From: Megalonaias nervosa
Taxonomy: Eukaryota > Mollusca > Bivalvia > Unionida > Unionidae
Length of the DNA: 64,000 nucleotides
Direction: 5' to 3'
Assembly: GCA_016617855.1 (NCBI GenBank)
Contig: JAECUM010001887.1
Location: forward strand, 242,756-306,755
Position 1 is the first letter of the stretch; the number at the start of each line of letters is the position of its first letter. The position numbers and the translations under genes were made by a program. Of the stretch, positions 9,807-20,400 are shown piece by piece. The notes under the pieces are model-generated. The model worked only from the letters and a program-made list of their open reading frames with translations, made no database searches and was not told where the DNA came from.

Positions 9807-10047
9807 ATACAACAATATTGTCTTTGAGCGTGTTTACAATTCGTACAAGGATGTCTGTCAACGGAATATTACTTGATTTTAATCGTCCTTGTTTATCCTG
9901 AAAAATAATGACTTCATTACTATCTACACTTGCAAGATTTAAACGATCATCAATTTCATTTCTGAGCTGATCAAGAGTTGCATACTTAGATCAATCACCT
10001 GTTTGCTGGGTTTTAGTCTTAGCTGATCTTCCGTAAATATCTACCAT
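9807..10047 (-). pseudogene. Fibre-like protein, N-terminal part
   Basis: From ATG 10047 the minus strand encodes MVDIYGRSAKTKTQQTGD, an in-frame TGA, then SKYATLDQLRNEIDDRLNL, NEVIIFQDKQGRL, SSNIPLTDILVRIVNTLKD and the DIRS-like junction near 9807-9820. A short polar tail, a helical stalk and a 'Q.K.GRL..SNIPL.DIL.RIVN' segment are what I remember for the head-binding end of fibre-like proteins of this element class. The C-terminal part with the tail-fibre repeats is at 3413-4290 on the same strand, beyond the inserted retrotransposon. The start codon lies about 20 bp downstream of the protease stop in the direction of transcription. Confidence 0.6.
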
Positions 10048-10066
10048 TATATTTACTAATACCTGT

Positions 10067-10468
10067 TTAAAACGTCAACGACAATGCATACTCATGCACA
10101 ACTTTATGAGGTGGTGTTGTTGATGATGATACAGCATCGAGCACAGCGAGTACTTCACGGCCACATATTGGCGGATCAGTTATTTTTTGTGTTGGTAATG
10201 TTGAATACCAGATTGGTATATTGAGATTATTAACATATTTTAAAAATTCCTTTGGTGGTGCCAACCCAAAAGAATCGAAATAAACAATACCACGTGGATC
10301 AATCGCGTATGCAACCCAGTGAGTACCTGGACCAGAGTTTTTATCGAGATTAATGATACCGGTTTTAACATTATTTGGTTTGTACAGTAATTGATCACGC
10401 ATAAAAACACCTCTGAAATTTTTTATGTTTAGTTGCTTAGTAGCATCAAGTAAATCAAAATTGGACAT
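10067..10468 (-). CDS. Adenain-type (Polinton PRO) cysteine protease
   Basis: 133 residues from ATG 10468. I prefer this start to an upstream TTG because it gives the family-like opening MSNFDLL. Visible motifs: IKNFRGVFMRD (residues 15-25), GPGTHW with the catalytic His50, VYFDSFG with the acidic residue Asp65, and ICGREV with the nucleophile candidate Cys102. The His, Asp/Glu, Cys order and the 'G.HW...YFDSFG...CG' spacing define C5/adenain-like proteases that process capsid precursors in adenoviruses and Polintons. The frame is uninterrupted and near family length, although the C-terminal tail after Cys102 is short. It lies between the pX-like and fibre-like genes. Confidence 0.8.
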   Translation of the reverse strand: MSNFDLLDATKQLNIKNFRGVFMRDQLLYKPNNVKTGIINLDKNSGPGTHWVAYAIDPRGIVYFDSFGLAPPKEFLKYVNNLNIPIWYSTLPTQKITDPPICGREVLAVLDAVSSSTTPPHKVVHEYALSLTF

Positions 10469-10476
10469 GGGGAGAA

Positions 10477-10897
10477 TCAACGAAGTGTCCCTGGCAGTCT
10501 TAAACCCTTTTCGTACCGGGTTCCTGGCAGTCCTGTTGCTTTCTTTAGTGCCATCCCAGCAGCAGTTCCAACAGCGCCTAATGCAGCTGCTTTTGCAACA
10601 GCTGGGGCTGCAGCGGCTATCAACACTGGTATAGCTGTGAGAAGTGGAAATATACCACCAATCTTAGCGATGTCTTTAATGGCACCCGCAGAAAGATTAA
10701 GTCATATGCCGGTCTTTGATCATTTAGCTTCATTGAAGAGCCTGAGTTGGCGTTCTGACAATGATAGTTTATTTGAACCACCTTGGATTTGTTCTCGCTT
10801 TAGTGACATTTTTACTGCACAGTTCTCTTTTGATACTGATTGTAGATTTTTTAATCTGACCAGGAGTCAGACTGACACTAACATGATGATATGACGT
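10477..10897 (-). pseudogene. pX-like Lys/Ala-rich hydrophobic virion protein
   Basis: The minus strand shows, in order, VSLTPGQIKKSTISIKREL, then in another frame QIQGGSNKLSLSERQLRLFNEAK, two in-frame TGAs, and LNLSAGAIKDIAKIGGIFPL leading into a long Ala/Val-rich hydrophobic segment (VLIAAAAPAVAKAAALGAV) and a basic tail (ALKKATGLPGTRYEKGLRL) ending in TGA at 10477-10479. The 'SLTPGQ..K' opening, an 'LSLSE.QL' repeat, 'GGI.PLL' and an Ala-rich membrane-like segment match the small pX-type protein of Polintons and adintoviruses as I remember it. The likely role is as a core- or membrane-active peptide. This copy is broken by one frameshift and two TGAs. Confidence 0.55.
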
Positions 10898-10947
10898 TTA
10901 TAATTATCATCTTGATTTTAAATTCCTGATAAAATCAGGAGATCTTA

Positions 10948-12293
10948 TTACATGTTTTCTGCTGGGGCATCAATGACTCTTATTCATCCACCAACACCTT
11001 CATGTAACATTGTTTTATTGCTGAGTATAACAGCGATTGCTGTGTAATTAGCAATTGCTCCTCTTGTCACACAAGCTCGAAAGTGTATATCAATGACAGA
11101 TTGTCTGAATAAATCCAAGTGTTCCAGTGAAAAGTAATAAATCGCATACAGCGTTGTAAAATCTAACTGTGATATTTGTAAACCAGAATCAACATTTTGA
11201 TCACGCCCCATGAATGACATTAAACGATGATATACACATGCTACATGATTTTGATCAAAATTTAACAAAATATCCACAGCTGGTTCTTGTTGTCCATTTA
11301 TTCTCAGTGAAACCTCAGAAACACCAAGTTTGTCAGATATCCTTATACTACGTGTTTGTGAGTTTATTCATTCAGTATTTTGGAAAGCAATAAATATATG
11401 TCGTGGTGCTGACACTCCCTGCTGTGATGCTATTTGCCATGTGAATAAACCATTAATGTTGCTTTGAATACTATCTGTGGTCATTGTTAACCATGACAAA
11501 TGTTGATTTACCACCTTGATTCATAAAAGAAAGTAAACGTTCTTCCTCAAGTATTGTTGGAGTCATTACTGGCATCCACAATGAAAGTTTTGTCAGAATT
11601 ACTTTACCAGCATCACCAGCAGGTCGCCATATTGCATCATCATCTGTAGCTTTTTGCACAAGTACAACTGTATGCTTGGCTCCGAAAATAACCTTTCTAA
11701 CATTTCTACAAAATCCAGAGATATGTGTCAGTGGAATTGCACATGAAAATCTCCTACTTCCACCTTCCAACATTGATCGACATGATTTAAATCCTAAATT
11801 ATAATCTAAATTAACATTAATAATCATATTTTGCACATCCATGTCGGCATTTCTGGCAAAGTTTCTTGGGTGTCCTATTTCATATTGTTTTTATTCGGGA
11901 GAATCAGAAGTATCCTTGTGAAACATCATTGATGGACCGGCCGATCTTGAATAATCGCCACTGTATCTTGCAAGACCAAGTATCGTAGTGGCAACGTCGA
12001 CGTCTTTCTGGATTGATTCAATATTTTTTTCCATCAATCATGTACATAGCACTGTCAAACAACTCCATAATGCTATTATTACCAAAACCAACACTAACAT
12101 CATCTCCATATTCAGTATTATCTGTTTTCAGAATTTCACCTTCTACCTCATTAAATGGTTCAGCAGGTAAGAAATATCTACTTGTATCCTGAACTTGCAG
12201 CTCAATTCGCCCATGCTGATTTGGCTGTCATGCGTCATACAAATAATACTGATAATCGCGTATAGACTCATCTTTGAGTACTGGTGCATCCAT
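10948..12293 (-). pseudogene. Major-capsid-like (double jelly-roll type) protein
   Basis: From ATG 12293 (MDAPVLKDESIRDYQYYLYD), coding sense continues with breaks to TAA at 10948. Landmarks: IELQVQDTSRYFLPAEPF, NNSIMELFDSAMYMIDG, TTILGLARYSGDYSRSAGPS, FSCAIPLTHISGFCRNVRK, FGAKHTVVLVQKATDDDAIW, AGKVILTKLSLWMPVMTP, TWQIASQQGVSAPRHIFIAF and FDQNHVACVYHRLMSFMGRD. These match, from memory, a very common invertebrate capsid-like family found beside adenain-type proteases. 'IPL.HI.GFC', 'DDDAI.R' and 'GKV.L.K...WMP' are its strongest motifs. Breaks: TGA near 12230, TAA near 11890, TGA near 11365, TGA at 10984, and frameshifts near 12020 and 11480. Role as major capsid protein is inferred from position and length (about 440 codons). 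Confidence 0.62.
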
Positions 12294-12340
12294 ATCAAAT
12301 GCTGGATCAGATATATGTTTGAACATCTTTATTATATTTA

Positions 12341-12717
12341 CTATCGTCTAACACGAAAACCACTTCCTGCTATCAGACTAGCAGTTATATTTTTTTCTTC
12401 TTCACCAGCTAACTCTGCCAGTTTTTGGTTTGCAGCTTGATTTATTATTTTACTAACACTCGCAGGCATAATTTCAGTGCTGGGTAATTTTACTGGCTGA
12501 GGTTTTCGTCGTATCAATCGTGCTAGTCTATCTTTGATTGCTGAGAATGCTTTGCTGGCAACATCACCAACAGCACCAATACCTTTTTCATGAACAACAT
12601 CAATAGCTTTCTTCCCAGTTGTTTTACAATCGGTATCGCCTTTGGGGCTATCCTTCTAAATAAACCCTGAACAACATCACCAAGTCCATCACCGTAAATC
12701 GCTTTATAGGTTGGTAG
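12341..12717 (-). pseudogene. pVI-like basic minor-capsid candidate
   Basis: The minus strand reads LPTYKAIYGDGLGDVVQGLF, RRIAPKAIPIVKQLGRK, a frameshift near 12620, then KAIDVVHEKGIGAVGDVASK, AFSAIKDRLARLIRRKP and an acidic/helical end (LAELAGEEEKNI) with GSGFRVRR before TAG at 12341. A GLG..(L/V)..LFR amphipathic helix followed by repeated small-residue helices and a basic tail is typical of the pVI-like or minor capsid protein next to the major capsid gene in Polinton-like elements (from memory). No credible start codon: an in-frame TGA precedes LPTYK. It lies directly upstream of the major-capsid candidate. Confidence 0.5.
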
Positions 12718-12809
12718 TCACGAATTTATCACCCTGACCATGGTTGGTCAATGTTGAGCACTATGTATGGTCATCTTATTTTCTTACTAATCTAATTGCA
12801 TACCTTCAG

Positions 12810-13524
12810 TCAATCACTGCGGTAATAATCATCAACGATTTCATCGATGAGGGATTGATAAACATTAATATCCATGATACTGCCTGTAAATAATCGTTGA
12901 CAAAAATCAGTTGCTTCATTAATGATTTCTGGGGAATTATTACTGGCTCATTTTCCTCCAATGAGGATTTCTAATCGATCAACATCAGCAAGAACATTAT
13001 CAGGACATGGAGTAATAAGACCACTTCCCCTAGTACCTCTACCAATACCACTTCCAGTTGCGTCGGGAGCGTCTTGCCATTCTTTTTTCTCACTTGTTAT
13101 TGGACTAATTATTTTTTGTTGTTTTTGTTGTGGTTGTGGTTGTTGTGAAAGATATTTTTTTGTCTCATCGATAAATGTCATATCTTGGATCATCACTTCT
13201 GACCCGATCAACTCTGTAGTGTATGCAATATATCCATTTGTTCCAGCCATCATGGCTTATAGAACGACCACGGTACTCTGGTTTCAGAAATTGTTCTTTA
13301 TTATTATAACTCTTCACGGTACTCTTAGCTAAATGTCTCATGTTTTTGGCTTTCCTAATATCATTAACACTTTCTCTGGTAGATTTATCAATCAGCACAA
13401 TTTTAACTCTTTGTTGTTCTTGTTCTAGTTCTGGTTCTGGTGTACGATCCTTTGTATCACCTTCTTCAGCACAAGCTTGGTCAATATCTTCAAGTATTTG
13501 TTGTACTGGTAAAACTGATTTTAA
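12810..13524 (-). pseudogene. Conserved protein of the virion module (unknown function)
   Basis: Coding sense on the minus strand begins near 13524 with VLPVQQILEDIDQACAEEG, an acidic Glu/Gln-rich run, STVKSYNNKEQFLKPEYRGR, then after a frameshift near 13250 TNGYIAYTTELIGSEVMIQD, a Gln/Lys-rich linker, LADVDRLEILIGGK, an in-frame TGA (12948-12950) and NNSPEIINEATDFCQRLF, ending with TGA at 12810-12812. I recall the 'VQQ.L..I..AC', 'FLKPEYRGR.I.HDG' and 'NNSPEIINEA' blocks as one family that accompanies these capsid genes; I know no function for it. It is first in the order of transcription. Its own start and the element's right end are not visible. Confidence 0.5.
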
Positions 13525-13898
13525 TTATGTAATGCTTGCATGCTACAGTTAAAAGGATTCCCTCCTTACACCATCCTCTGATGTCCTGTACTCTAGATCC
13601 AAGTCAAAAGTGGAAGTATTCTGTATATTGGCTGTTACCAAGGACTCAGACTGGGACTATGCTCTGTCAGTTCTAGCCTTCCAATACTACCTGGTGGAAG
13701 GAATAATTAGCTTGGACTGGGGACCAGAATTCTAGAAAAGGAAAGTAATGCAGTAGTTCAGTAGTAACAAATATAAAAGGATTTTATGTTAATTTGAAAC
13801 AATTTTATAAGCATTTGAGGTTTTAAAATGCAAATATGCTTAGTCATTATACAGAAATATCATTTGTAATGTGGTAATGCTGATTCATCCTACTTCAG
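13525..13898. other. Flank between virion module and AIDA exon
   Basis: No gene recognised. A start-less plus-strand open stretch (about 13554-13737) has no similarity I know. The sequence leads into a pyrimidine tract and the acceptor TACTTCAG at 13891-13898. Confidence 0.5.
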
Positions 13899-13953
13899 CA
13901 CCAGGGTGCAATAGAGGGCATATCACTTGATGATCTGAAGAAAATAGAATCCA
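13899..13953 (+). CDS. AIDA: AIDA exon a (55 bp)
   Basis: Acceptor TACTTCAG before 13899 and donor GTAAGT from 13954. It reads HQGAIEGISLDDLKKIES and leaves one base, matching the two bases at the start of exon b. It aligns with the EEFKLEDLKKLE segment of vertebrate AIDA. Confidence 0.85.
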
Positions 13954-15913
13954 GTAAGTCACATGTCATTTATAGAGAATGTTGTTTAGTGGTCATAAGA
14001 TAAAAAATTTACTTATGTACTCCCTTATAAGTCTAGTCCAACTGCAAACTGCACAGAACCAGATCTGCCATCGCAGAATTCGCTGTCAGATTTGGGTCTG
14101 TGCAGTTTGTTAGGAGTAATCAATAGAACAAAAACATAGACCCTGATCTGCAGGTGCATTATGCTATGGCTAATAAGGATCATTATTGTTTGCAGTTTGA
14201 CTTGACTTACAGATGAGTATATATGGTATACATTTTCTGTCATTTATGTAAACATTAAGTTTTATGAGATGTACAGTTTATGCATTGAATTAACATGTTT
14301 CATAAATGTCAAATCTGATGACCACTAATTTTATTTTAACTGTCATTTAAGAATAGAACTTCATATTTTTTAGCATTTCATGATATCTTGAAGCTGTTAA
14401 TTTGATTACACACTGTGTGAATGGTCATTGCAAACCAAAGGCCGTTTATGTATAGTGTAGAATCAGTAATTTTTAGCTCACCTGGACATAAGGCCAAAGG
14501 AGCATATGGTAAAGCCCTGCATTCATTGTCCATTGTGTATACATCTATCCATCCATCTGTCAGTATTTGCTTTTTACCACCCTGGAATCCATTATTTTTG
14601 ATTGAATTTGAATCAAACATGGAATGTGGGTTTATAACATTAAAATCTTGGAGGAGTTTGATAATGAGCAATATTACCTGGATGGCCAATATTGTTACCA
14701 ATCTCTCTATAGGCCATATTTCTGATTCAGTTTTGATCAAACATAGAATATATACTTTTATCATTAAGCTCTGAGACAAATTCAGCAATCAAAATCCATG
14801 CATAATTAATTTTATCTTACATCTGATTCCAGAGCTTGTTGCCAGTCTGGAAGCATTTGGTGATCTGATTTTGATTCAGAATACTGTATTTGCTTCAGTC
14901 TTGCATTGTTTTAATAATGGTTGTGATTGATGCTGATTAATGAGGTGGTCCTGCATCTTATTGGCTGGGCTATTTACTACTCTTGAAGTCATGTGGTGCA
15001 TAGTTTGAAAGAAGTGGGTATAAATCCTCAGTAGTGCTTAGGAATTGTATGCCACCCTTCCCACCCAACCCCCAACTCGTCATTGATAACTAAGTAGATC
15101 AAAACTAAAATTAGGCAATATGGAAGACTTACCATCCCATCCACTGATTTCCACTCAAAGATTTTCGTTGCTGAAATATGTTTTCTTGTTTGTGATCTAT
15201 CATTGGAGAAATTGTGCTGAGTCAGAATCATAATAAGCTTTAAGAATCTGCCTGACTTAAAGAGTAATATGTGTGGAAAACACTGAAATATATATAACAC
15301 ACTCTCAGTAGACTCCTTCATCGCAGGTTGATCATGTGATTGAGTCAGTGCCAAGACAAACCTGCATCAGAGGTCATGCATGAGTAGTTTGTTATGGCAG
15401 GTAACAAAAATAATGGTTGAGTAATTATCCTGGATTATCTTAATTACATAACAAGAGGACATAAGAACATGTGTCCTTTGAATGTAGTAGGAACAGGATG
15501 TTTATTTAACACATTAATTTTTAAAGGTTAGCAGGAAGCAAGAAAGCGTACTGGCACTGTTCCATCGTGTATCGGCAGGTTCTAACGTGTAGATGACTAA
15601 AATGATTGCATGTCAGGACAGCTATGATGATAGGCAGTTGGAAAACAGTGACAGTGCATATTAACTATGCCTTCATCTTTGGAAAGAATTTAAATTTTTA
15701 GTAAAATAAGTAAAATCAAAATGGTATAAAGCTTGGGAGGTAGTGTTTATTAGATGGATTTTTACACTACAACACAAGTCTGCTTAGTGAAATGGTCACC
15801 TGTTATATTAGCCAGGAAGTGATATCAGTCCCACTTGGCCCACTTGTTAAGCTTCACCTCTTCATGAATCCTGTAAATTTGAAATTCAGTTCTTTTAATT
15901 ACAGATTGTTGTA

Positions 15914-15950
<37 letters not shown>

Positions 15951-17389
15951 CAACATTTCAAGAAATAAATAACAACTATATTATAACTATTGTTACAAAT
16001 ATTATCAGCACACACATAAAGGTGAATGATTACCTGACTTGCTCCTTTCTAGTTATAAACTAATAACTTCTAGTTTTATGCATCATGTGATGTAATTTTA
16101 ACCAATCTTTATGCTTGTTACAAAGGCTTTTGTAAAAGTGTGTAATTGTATAACTATGGCAGCTTTGCTTATCTCACTGGCATTGCTGTGTGACATTCCT
16201 ATAGATTTTATATTGTCAGTGAGAAGATATTGACATGGGCATTCACTAAAATACTTACTATGATGTCTAGTTGGTCCTGAATGAAAATAGTGCCAATCTG
16301 ACATCCAGTATGGTTGCCACAGCTTCCATCTTGAAATCTTCTTATCGCTACTGCAACTGAATGGATGGTTGAATCAGAATGAGGTTTTTTGCTGAAAGAC
16401 TACTTATTATATTTAGTTGGTCATAAATGAAAATGGTGCTGGTTGTTTCAACATGGAGTTTTCACTAAAATTCTTCTTATGATGTCTACTTGGTACTAAA
16501 TGAAATGGAGCCAATCTACCGTACAATATGGCCACCATGGCAGCAGTATTAAAAATGTTATCGCTACTCCTTCTGAATATCAACATGGAGTTTTCACTAA
16601 AATACTTTTATTCATGTCTAGTTGGTTCTGAATGAAAATTGGGCTAATCAGACCTCCAGTTTCATGGCAATGGTGGTCATTTTGAAAATCTTTTTGTATT
16701 TGTCATCATAGGTGCATGGAGTTTTCACTAAAGACTTCATATGATGACAATCAGCGGTGTCGATCTTGAAAATCTTGTTATCGCTACTTGTCTTGAAAAT
16801 CTTATCACTGCTTGCCTTGAAAATCTTGTTATCGCTACTTGTCTTGAAAATCTTATCACTGCTTGCCTTGAAAATCTTGTTATCGCTACTTGTCTAGGAA
16901 ATATGATGGAAATGCTTGAATTTGAATTTTGTTGTCTCTGTAGGTGTCTGCTATGTGCACTTGGTCCCAAATATGAATTGGGAATTTTAACCCATTTGGG
17001 AATAAAAATGACCCCAAAGTCCCTCACTATTATGTGAACATTTGAAATATTTTTTGAACTTTGGTTCTTCAACTGGCAATGTCTATTTCCTTACATTTGT
17101 ACTCTAAAACAGTGGTTATATCTGATTTTGGCTTGAATTAAAATTTCTTTCTTCATAGTTTGAAAACTACAGTGCTTAATTTTTCAATTCTGTGATAAAA
17201 TGAGATACACAGTCCAGTCTGTTTTATGTTAATTCTGTTGATGTTTTTATATGAATGAGTCATTGAAAAGAAGTATTTTAAAATCTTTTTATCTTCTTTT
17301 GGTCAGTGCCAAAATTTTTTGGTTTTATGAATACATCATACTTTTGATCATTACCAATAAGAGATTCATACAAAATCTTGTCCACTTGA

Positions 17390-17441
<52 letters not shown>

Positions 17442-20400
17442 GTATCTCAAGCTCCAAATAAAGAAGGTCTTAGATATACTCACAGCTCTGTGTTTTACAT
17501 AAATTTTGTGCATGTAAATTATACCACACACTTAATGATTGCACATAGTAACACCTAGTTGCATACCGACTTGGACTGAGCAGTATAACAAAGTACTAAA
17601 TTTTAATGGTTGCAAAATCTAGGTTTCTATTCTGTTTATTTATCAAAGTTCTATTTTAAGAACCATTTCTGTTTGTTTTCTAGGGTTTTGTTGTAAAGTG
17701 AGTTCCCTGTAATTTATTGTGTGACTAAATTTTGTACATGTCATATCCAGGATACTGTGTTGTATTACAGCATTCAAGAAGTTACTGAATACACGGTCAA
17801 AGGACTTCCCTGTTGATGTGGTAGCAGCCCAGCTTCAGGCACAGACAGCTCCCACCAACCAGTAATGGCCATGATGAATTTTATACAGTACACTGCAATC
17901 TGCAGGGCACATCAATATAAAAAGTCATTCATAAAAAGATCCTTTCAGGAACCCCAGTTCAAAGTCATTCTGTTATCAGCATTTTCAAATTGTTCCCTGC
18001 CTGGTGGCCCAAAAGCAGTAATGTTAGAATGGACAAGCAATTTGTTTCAGGAATTTCACTATTTGCTTCAGTAGTTGCTGGCCCCAAAGTTCAGCAGGTT
18101 CTGAATGTTTAATTTGAAAACCATCTATCACCATCCTTTATATATAAGACTTCTGTCTAACTTGGACAGAAGACACTCATTTTAGTTTCAAAATTCTTTT
18201 TGTATAGTGTATTAAGGATATTGTACCATATGACAAATTAGGCAATATAAACTTTCACTTGAGAGAGTCTTGTTGTGTACCCATTCAGTTGAGAAGTCTT
18301 CTTGTATATCCATTCCTTGTTTGCTGTTGAAACACTTGGTATTATTTCATGACAGATATCTCTTTGTGTGATAATTGGTTTTAAAAAATAATTGCAGTAT
18401 TTTTAAGACCATCCCGCTACAATGATAACAAAATTAAAAGAACCAGATTTTTGGGACAGTTTTCAGTAGACCTCATTATAGCACTCTCTCACTATAAGGT
18501 CCTTCATAACATAGTTAATGTTCTAAGGCAGGTATGTTTTTATGTGACAGTAAAATTACATGCTTAGTGTACTTCATTATAAGGCAGTCTAACTATAAGG
18601 AAGTATACTCTCTGACTCCCATAAGAGTGCTAGAATAAGGAAGTATTTTACTAAGACAACCTAATAACCTAATACTAAGACCACTTTTCTAAACTCCCAT
18701 GAATGGTCTTCTTGACGTAGTATATTAGTGTACAAGAAAATAACATGTATTTACAATTATGTATCTAAAGATACATTGGGAGACTTATCCATACAAAGGG
18801 CACCTGCCATTAAGGGACAAAACTGTTCATGTCAGTTGATTATCCTATTGAGCTTGGTTGAAATATGAATATTGCAAATAAGCAAAGACATACAACTTAA
18901 TATTTCTTCCACCACAAATTTGTCTGCCTAATGTTTAATTCAGATTTACTGTAATGGCTCCAGATTACTTGATTTGTTATCTGAATTTATATATATGTTC
19001 AAATAGGGATCTTAAACATGTCATAGTAATGAATGGTCCACAAGTCTTAGGCCATGAGAAGTTGAGATTTATTATAAATCAGACAAAGTGGTGATATTTA
19101 TTTCAAAACCAATGTATATATTTTCAATGTATTCTCGGCATAGATTTACCTTTTCAAGCATAAGAATGCACTAGGTAAGTCAGCACATCAGTTGCAGTGT
19201 GCTTTTTAAGTAGTGTGATGAAGAATTTTTGAAAAAGTGAAACTTTGCTTTGGCTGAAAGCACCTGCAGGTAGAGATAATATGACACCTGAAAAAGTGAC
19301 TCAGAAATTACAAACAAAGTTTTTGTTTGATTTTAAATTTCACTTGTTAAGATAGCTTCCCAGTCATGCAAGTACCCCATTTAGAAGCTGCACTCACTTC
19401 AGAAGAAAACTCTCTAAAAGAAACATTGTTTACAATTATCTGATGTGTTTCCCAGGCAAGTTTCCCTCTTCACACATAAAACTGCTGGAGTTAGTCTCTC
19501 AGCACACTCTGTGATTATATTTAGACCAGTACATGTTATATTTCACTTTGTTAAAGAATCAGGCATTACGAACTCCAGAATTGCAGTCCATGTCTAAATT
19601 GTATTTATGCAAAAGTAGTCACCTTTTTGTTTTAAATGTTGGTATAATTATAAGCAAATAGTGCAGTGGATTGGGTATGAGAGAAAGATTCTACACTTGA
19701 AATTTATGTTCTGTGATAACTCAGACCTTAAAAAATGTCATTTAATTTATATATTTTATTTAATTACTCTTTTTTTTAAATTTTATTATTTGTTTATTAG
19801 AATTACACATAAGCTATTTTTATCAGACTGCATTACAAGTAGTATGGATGAGTACTTTGTTGTGTTTTGCTTTGTGAATTCATTTCTAAACAATATACTA
19901 GTAATTGAACAATCAATATCTGTCTTTGATAATTCGTTGTGAGTGCTGTGCTGCAATATTTCTATCAGAGAGGAGTGTTTTTCTGAAGTGACTGTAGTTT
20001 CTAAACACGTATGTACAACTGTGAAGCTGTCCTGACAACAGATGATTGAAGAAACTGATGCATATTTGGGTCATTTTATATCCCCAGTATAAGGTAGAGC
20101 ATATTATATTTTAATGTTGTCCATCTGTGACCAATTTCATTTCTGCACAGTTACTCAAGTTCTCACCCATCCACTGTTACCAAGCTTTACCAGATGGAGT
20201 ATATTAAGGGTAAGGCAGAAGCTTTGCCATGACTGCAAGAAGGAAAATGGTTTCCATACAATAGCATTAGTTGTACATCACAGACCATGACCATACTTTG
20301 TGGATGGCTTGCACTTGGGCTAAGGAAGAAGCCAATTTGATTCAGGGTGAAAAGGTCAAAGGTCAGATCACTAACTGAAAGAAGAAAAATGGTTTCTGCA

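Larger units (their letters stand above)
1520..13524 (-). mobile_element. Decayed Polinton/Maverick-adintovirus-like virion gene module
   Basis: Eight minus-strand genes belong together: a conserved unknown protein, pVI-like protein, major-capsid candidate, pX-like protein, adenain-type protease, fibre-like protein, small membrane protein and penton-like protein. The protease with a His/Asp/Cys arrangement is the firmest marker of this class of dsDNA virus-like transposon; the other labels rest on remembered family motifs. Only structural and maturation genes are seen. I find no protein-primed PolB, retroviral-type integrase or FtsK-like ATPase, and no terminal inverted repeats. Most genes carry TGA stops or frameshifts, so this is a fossil. 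A DIRS-like retrotransposon occupies 4309-9806 inside it. The limits given are the outermost coding remnants, not proven element ends. Confidence 0.72.
13954..17770 (+). other. AIDA intron: dispersed repeat fragments and microsatellites
   Basis: No gene. TTTTAGCTCACCTGGACATA near 14472 is the start of a common mollusc-type dispersed repeat. A degenerate repeat with GCCATCTTGAAAATCTTGTT-like segments runs from about 16260 to 16900; similar sequence recurs at 58740-59400. Frames on both strands at 14378-14788 overlap each other and have no domains. Confidence 0.6.

Noticed and set aside
1631..12950. UGA read as an amino acid in the virion module
   Set aside because: Frameshifts and a TAA are also present, and a TGA at an Arg position occurs in the unrelated Gmr1-like element, so ordinary mutation decay explains it better.
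13554..13737. Start-less open frame on the plus strand upstream of AIDA exon a
   Set aside because: No ATG, no clear acceptor/donor pair and no similarity to the AIDA N-terminus.
14378..14788. Long overlapping frames on both strands
   Set aside because: They overlap almost fully, lack domains and lie over a dispersed repeat.
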